This document shows, piece after piece, positions 7,455-10,531 of a DNA stretch of 10,531 nt (position 1 is its first letter; every line of letters starts with the position of its first letter). The translations under genes and the position numbers were made by a program. This DNA is from Deltaproteobacteria bacterium (lineage in GTDB: Bacteria > Desulfobacterota > DAOWOC01): the NCBI GenBank assembly GCA_030642225.1, contig DAOWOC010000011.1, positions 1 through 10,531 on the forward strand. The letters are read 5' to 3'. Under the pieces are notes generated by a model that did no database searches, was not told the origin of the DNA, and saw nothing but the letters and a program-made list of their open reading frames with translations.

Positions 7455-7535
7455 CCTGACAACCAGGCTTACTAAACATGCTTTATCCTTTGATTGATTT
7501 ATATAACCCGCTTTAAGCAGTTCGGATTTTAGACC

Positions 7536-9224
7536 ATGGCTGAAAAAAATAAAAAAATAAAAAAACAACCTGAAAAAATTAGGGGATTCACAAACCTGCC
7601 CCAAAAGGATGATAATACAAGCAGGGCATTCATGCTTTTCCACAGGATACAGCACGCAATGAACTATCTTCCTAATTATCTTGAAACATGCAAGGAAATC
7701 CTGGATGGAGTAATTAAAGAGATTGATGCGGAAAACTGTTCCCTGATGCTTCAGGACCCCGAGTCAGGTGAACTGTTTGTCCATATTGCCCGTGGGAAAA
7801 ATAAGGGGGAAAATACCTATTATCCTGAACAGAATATCAATGCCAAACGGTTTAAGCCGGGGGAAGGTATTGCCGGATCAGTTTTTAAAAATGGCGATGC
7901 CATTATTATAGATGACACCGGGGCTGACCCCCTTTTTTTAAAAAATATTGGATTAAATAATGTCAATTCGCTTATTTGTTTTCCTGTTATGGAGAATAAT
8001 AAAATCGTCGGTGTATTCAATATCAGCCATTCAAAAAAGGATGCCTTTGGTGAGTGGGAAAAGCTGGCCATTGCATATGTTTCTACGCAGATAAGTTCTG
8101 CCTTGACCTCTACGCGATTTTTTTTAAATGTTAAAAGGATAGATCAACTGCTCACGAATGCAGGAAGATCCCTTATAAATGATAGAGCCATGAATGTACC
8201 AGTGCCTGATATCCCTGAATCACTGATTGAAATCGGTGAATTGACCAAACAGAATGAAATTTTTATTTATTCCAGTGAAAAGATGTATTTTATAAAGAAA
8301 ACCATTGATCAGGTAGCTGATACAACTGTTAATATCCTGATACAAGGGGAAAGCGGCGTTGGCAAAGAGGTTGTTGCCCGGTCAATACATTTAAACTCAC
8401 TGCGTTGTAAAAAACCGTTTATTAAGGTCAACTGTGCCGCACTCCCGTCAAATCTTCTGGAAAGTGAACTTTTTGGATATGAAAAGGGCGCATTCACAGG
8501 AGCATATCGCCGTAAACCAGGCAAATTTGAATTAGCTGATAAAGGGACAATATTTTTAGATGAGATAGGTGAGATAAGTGCTACTGTACAGTCTAAACTG
8601 TTACAGGTAATACAGGATAAGGAATTCTCAAGGCTTGGCGGAGATCATGATATAAAGGTAGATGTGCGTATACTGGCAGCGACCAACAAAGATCTTGTGC
8701 TTGCAGTTAAGCAAGGCAGGTTCAGGAATGATCTTTTTTTCAGACTTGATGTTGTGGAAATTATCATACCTCCTTTAAAAGAAAGAAAAGAAGAAATTCC
8801 AATATTTGTTGAATATTTTTTGGATAAATTTTCAAAAAAATATAACAGGCCGGTTCAGGTATTATCAGACAGGATGATAAAGGCATTTCTCGAGTATGAT
8901 TGGCCGGGAAATGTCAGAGAGCTGGAAAATTTAGTTCAAAGATTTATTGTCATAAAAAATGAACAGGCGATTATTGATGAATTGTCCGGTGACAATGGAT
9001 TGCAATCCTGTGTGGATGAAGAAAAAAACGAATCTTATGAAAAAAAAGCATGGCCTTCATTAAGGGATATTCACCAAAAGGCAGTAACCAAAATAGAATC
9101 TGAAACCATTATAAAAGTGCTTAATCTTACAGAGTGGAATCGTAAAAAAGCTGCAAAGATTTTATGTATCAGTTATAAGGCTTTGCTTTATAAAATCAAG
9201 AATTATAACATCAGGAAACCATGA
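7536..9224 (+). CDS. Sigma-54-dependent transcriptional activator, GAF-AAA+-Fis
   Basis: A 562-residue enhancer-binding protein that activates RNA polymerase carrying sigma-54. A basic N-terminus precedes a GAF sensory domain at about 45-195. The AAA+ domain at about 245-470 has Walker A GESGVGKE (271-278), the sigma-54-contacting GAFTGA loop (318-323), Walker B GTIFLDEIGE (337-346), the FFRLD arginine region (401-405) and WPGNVREL (456-463). A Fis-type helix-turn-helix is at about 520-560 (WNRKKAAKILCISYKALLYKI). All ATPase motifs are intact. There is no receiver domain, so control is probably by a small ligand on the GAF domain rather than phosphorylation. The ATG at 7536 lacks a good ribosome site; the 81-base gap upstream has no promoter I can defend. 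The targets are unknown: the upstream operon is a candidate, but no -24/-12 element was spotted by eye. Confidence 0.95.
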   Translation: MAEKNKKIKKQPEKIRGFTNLPQKDDNTSRAFMLFHRIQHAMNYLPNYLETCKEILDGVIKEIDAENCSLMLQDPESGELFVHIARGKNKGENTYYPEQNINAKRFKPGEGIAGSVFKNGDAIIIDDTGADPLFLKNIGLNNVNSLICFPVMENNKIVGVFNISHSKKDAFGEWEKLAIAYVSTQISSALTSTRFFLNVKRIDQLLTNAGRSLINDRAMNVPVPDIPESLIEIGELTKQNEIFIYSSEKMYFIKKTIDQVADTTVNILIQGESGVGKEVVARSIHLNSLRCKKPFIKVNCAALPSNLLESELFGYEKGAFTGAYRRKPGKFELADKGTIFLDEIGEISATVQSKLLQVIQDKEFSRLGGDHDIKVDVRILAATNKDLVLAVKQGRFRNDLFFRLDVVEIIIPPLKERKEEIPIFVEYFLDKFSKKYNRPVQVLSDRMIKAFLEYDWPGNVRELENLVQRFIVIKNEQAIIDELSGDNGLQSCVDEEKNESYEKKAWPSLRDIHQKAVTKIESETIIKVLNLTEWNRKKAAKILCISYKALLYKIKNYNIRKP

Positions 9225-9281
9225 ATATTTTAATACGGTCTTAGCTTTTTTCTATCATATTTATTCCACTTAACCGTGAGT

Positions 9282-9294
9282 CCTTTCAAAAAGG
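9282..9294 (+). promoter_or_regulatory. Small hairpin over the cas6 ribosome binding site
   Basis: CCTTT and AAAGG form a 5-base-pair stem with a three-base loop, and the right arm contains the AAGG that serves as the cas6 ribosome site. It could reduce translation, but a stem this short arises easily by chance. Confidence 0.25.
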
Positions 9295-9303
9295 CCATAT
9301 TCC

Positions 9304-10248
9304 ATGTTATTCGGGAAATACCAATTTTCATGTTGTTTTACAGACAATGCCTCTTTGCCATATTACAAGGGATCAACATTCAGAGGTGTTTTCGGCAGAG
9401 CATTAAAACAGGTCGTTTGCGCATTGAAAAAAGAAGAATGCACGCAGTGCATACTGAAAGAGCAATGTGTTTATGCGCTTGTTTTTGAAACTACCTGCGC
9501 TTTAAAAATGCCTGAAGGCTCAAAAATCGCTTCACCGCCCCACCCTTTTGTACTTAAACCGCCTTTGGAGAAAAAAACAGAATATAAAGCAAAAGAGACG
9601 TTTAATTTCAACCTTCTTCTTTTCGGCAAAATAAACCACAGCCTTCCATATTTCATATATGCATTTGATCAAATGGGCGCTATAGGCATAGGAAAAAAAG
9701 TAAACGGAATCCGGGCAAAGTTTGAATTAAACGAAGTAAAAACAGGCGGGCATACAATTTACTCAAAATCCGATAAAAAACTGCATAATGATTATAAACC
9801 AACAAAACTGTCGGTTGAACCTGCAACAGCCGGAGCTAATGAAAACTTTTGCATAAAACTGACCCTTGAAACACCGCTTAGACTCAAGTTTGAAAACCGG
9901 CTGAATGAAGCCCTGCCCTTCCATATTCTGACTCGGGCGATGCTTAGAAGAATATCTTCTCTTTTAAGCTGTTACGGTTCAGGAGAACCGCCCCTTGATT
10001 ACCGCGGCCTTGTACAAAGAGCAAACTCTGTTCAGATTCAGGAATCGAATTTAAAATGGTTTGACTGGAAAAGATACTCGTTTCGTCAAAATAAAAGTAT
10101 GCTTATGGGCGGCATAACAGGCTCTGTAACCTATGAGGGAGATTTGCAGGAATATCTTCCTATGATTGAGTTTTGTGAAAAAGCGCATATCGGAAAGCAG
10201 ACCGCTTTTGGCCTTGGGAAAATAAAAACAAGGCAGATAAATAAATGA
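9304..10248 (+). CDS. cas6: Cas6-family CRISPR precrRNA-processing endoribonuclease (RAMP)
   Basis: A 314-residue protein of the Cas6 group matching PF10040-type sequences. Cas6 cuts the repeat portion of CRISPR transcripts to make crRNAs. The N-terminal YYKGSTFRGVFGRALK (20-35) and the C-terminal glycine-rich loop HIGKQTAFGLGKIK (295-308) are the strongest signs of the tandem RAMP folds. A cysteine set C-x2-C-x5-C at 46, 49 and 55, followed by ALVFET, resembles the insert often seen in this subgroup. I cannot assign the catalytic residue. An AAAAAGG at 9288-9294 lies 9 bases before the ATG. The 79-base gap behind the sigma-54 activator suggests a separate unit. No repeat array or other cas gene is in the window, so the gene is stand-alone here or begins a locus interrupted by the downstream ATPase gene. 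The stop overlaps a short ATG ORF (ATGA). Confidence 0.85.
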   Translation: MLFGKYQFSCCFTDNASLPYYKGSTFRGVFGRALKQVVCALKKEECTQCILKEQCVYALVFETTCALKMPEGSKIASPPHPFVLKPPLEKKTEYKAKETFNFNLLLFGKINHSLPYFIYAFDQMGAIGIGKKVNGIRAKFELNEVKTGGHTIYSKSDKKLHNDYKPTKLSVEPATAGANENFCIKLTLETPLRLKFENRLNEALPFHILTRAMLRRISSLLSCYGSGEPPLDYRGLVQRANSVQIQESNLKWFDWKRYSFRQNKSMLMGGITGSVTYEGDLQEYLPMIEFCEKAHIGKQTAFGLGKIKTRQINK

Positions 10249-10280
10249 AAAACATATTACTTTTGCTGGTTTGCGCCTAA
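10245..10280 (+). other. Eleven-codon start-stop ORF overlapping the cas6 stop, possible gene remnant
   Basis: An ATG overlaps the cas6 stop as ATGA and reads MKNILLLLVCA before a TAA at 10278-10280. In the same frame the sequence continues as IPIIASEWTKRQ and stops again at 10317-10319. The overlap and hydrophobic opening resemble the first residues of a real, translationally coupled gene. MKNILL-type openings are common in CRISPR-associated CARF/ring-nuclease proteins, among others. I read it as a possible remnant of a second gene of a cas6 operon, or as nothing; the stretch is too short to identify. Confidence 0.2.
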
Positions 10281-10347
10281 ATACCCATTATAGCATCAGA
10301 ATGGACAAAACGGCAATAGAAGTGGTTTGGTAAAATATGCTTGATCA

Positions 10348-10380
10348 ATTATTCATTATCAATAATTGATAATGAATAAT
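10348..10380 (+). repeat. Perfect 33-base AT-rich palindrome upstream of the ATPase gene
   Basis: The left arm ATTATTCATTATCAAT (10348-10363) is the exact reverse complement of ATTGATAATGAATAAT (10365-10380) around a single central A. It is flanked on the left by the 8-base palindrome TTGATCAA (10341-10348). The right arm ends directly before the AAAAGGA ribosome site of the next gene. Only two of the 16 pairs are G-C and no T-tract follows, so it is a poor terminator. It could be an operator for a dimeric repressor, a leader hairpin or a dispersed repeat. Confidence 0.9.
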
Positions 10381-10387
10381 AAAAGGA
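10381..10387 (+). promoter_or_regulatory. Ribosome binding site of the ATPase gene
   Basis: AAAAGGA is 6 bases before the ATG at 10394 and touches the end of the 33-base palindrome, so a structure or protein on the palindrome could affect translation initiation. Confidence 0.6.
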
Positions 10388-10393
10388 CATAAT

Positions 10394-10531
10394 ATGACAA
10401 ATCCATTTACCCTGCGGGTTATCCCGCCTGATTTTCCTTTTTGTAATCGGATATCTGAACAAAGAGAACTCTTTTCCCACGCAAAAAATAAGGCAAATGT
10501 AATTCTGTTTTCGCCGCGGCGTTATGGGAAA
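10394..10531 (+). CDS. P-loop ATPase (archaeal-ATPase/AAA-like), 3' partial
   Basis: The first 46 residues of a gene cut by the right edge. It reads MTNPFTLRVIPPDFPFCNR, then an ISEQREL helix, then VILFSPRRYGK, which is the strand and beginning of a Walker A loop (SPRRYGK-T/S) exactly at the window end. The combination of an F-x-NR-x-x-E entry and an SPRRYGK P-loop is characteristic of the 'archaeal ATPase' (PF01637-like) STAND-type ATP-binding proteins that are frequent in anaerobic bacteria and often present in several copies. Their function is poorly understood; many copies carry a PD-(D/E)XK nuclease-like C-terminus, but that part is not visible here. A good ribosome site precedes the ATG. 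The position behind cas6 and next to a long palindrome is typical of accessory DNA. Confidence 0.75.
   Translation, partial: MTNPFTLRVIPPDFPFCNRISEQRELFSHAKNKANVILFSPRRYGK

Noticed and set aside
7455..7470. Possible terminator after queF (CCTG-ACAAC-CAGG)
   Set aside because: The stem is only 4 base pairs and no T-run follows.
9304..10531. CRISPR array near cas6
   Set aside because: No direct repeats of 24-40 bases with regular spacing were seen here; the only repeat is the inverted 33-base palindrome.

Overview
The window is AT-rich, tightly packed bacterial DNA with every supported gene on the + strand. Gene content, GTP-free sigma-54 regulation, frequent TTG/ATG coupled starts and the mixture of LolA-like, FtsX and stand-alone Cas6 genes fit a Gram-negative, probably anaerobic Desulfobacterota-type (deltaproteobacterial) genome. 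That taxonomic guess rests on general resemblance, not on a marker gene.

Region 1 (1-6952) reads as one operon of eight genes with gaps or overlaps of only 1-19 bases. It opens with two FtsX-family ABC permeases (the first cut by the left edge) and a secreted LolA-like protein. These look like a lipid or lipoprotein export set. Next come an acyl carrier protein, a complete beta-ketoacyl synthase (Cys-His-Lys-His) and a second, catalytically dead ketoacyl synthase resembling a chain length factor. It ends with two metal-dependent hydrolase/lyase-type enzymes, a PF04199 cyclase-family protein and a fumarylacetoacetate hydrolase (FAH)-family protein. Together they suggest a small type II fatty-acid/polyketide-like pathway whose product is moved toward the outer membrane. 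It recalls aryl-polyene-type clusters, but with an ABC/LolA export arm and an unusual enzyme pair at the end. No ketoreductase, dehydratase or thioesterase is visible here, and the cluster probably continues upstream.

Region 2 (6984-9224) holds queF, a queuosine (preQ1) gene that may simply be the last gene of the same transcript. After an 81-base gap comes a GAF-AAA+-Fis sigma-54 activator with no receiver domain.

Region 3 (9304-10531) looks like accessory DNA. It has a lone Cas6-family RNA endonuclease gene with no array or other cas gene in view, and a tiny start-stop ORF overlapping its stop codon. It also has a perfect 33-base AT-rich palindrome directly in front of a P-loop ATPase gene that runs off the right edge just inside its Walker A motif. 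No tRNA, rRNA, CRISPR array, insertion sequence or convincing rho-independent terminator was seen, and no gene-free stretch exceeds 145 bases.
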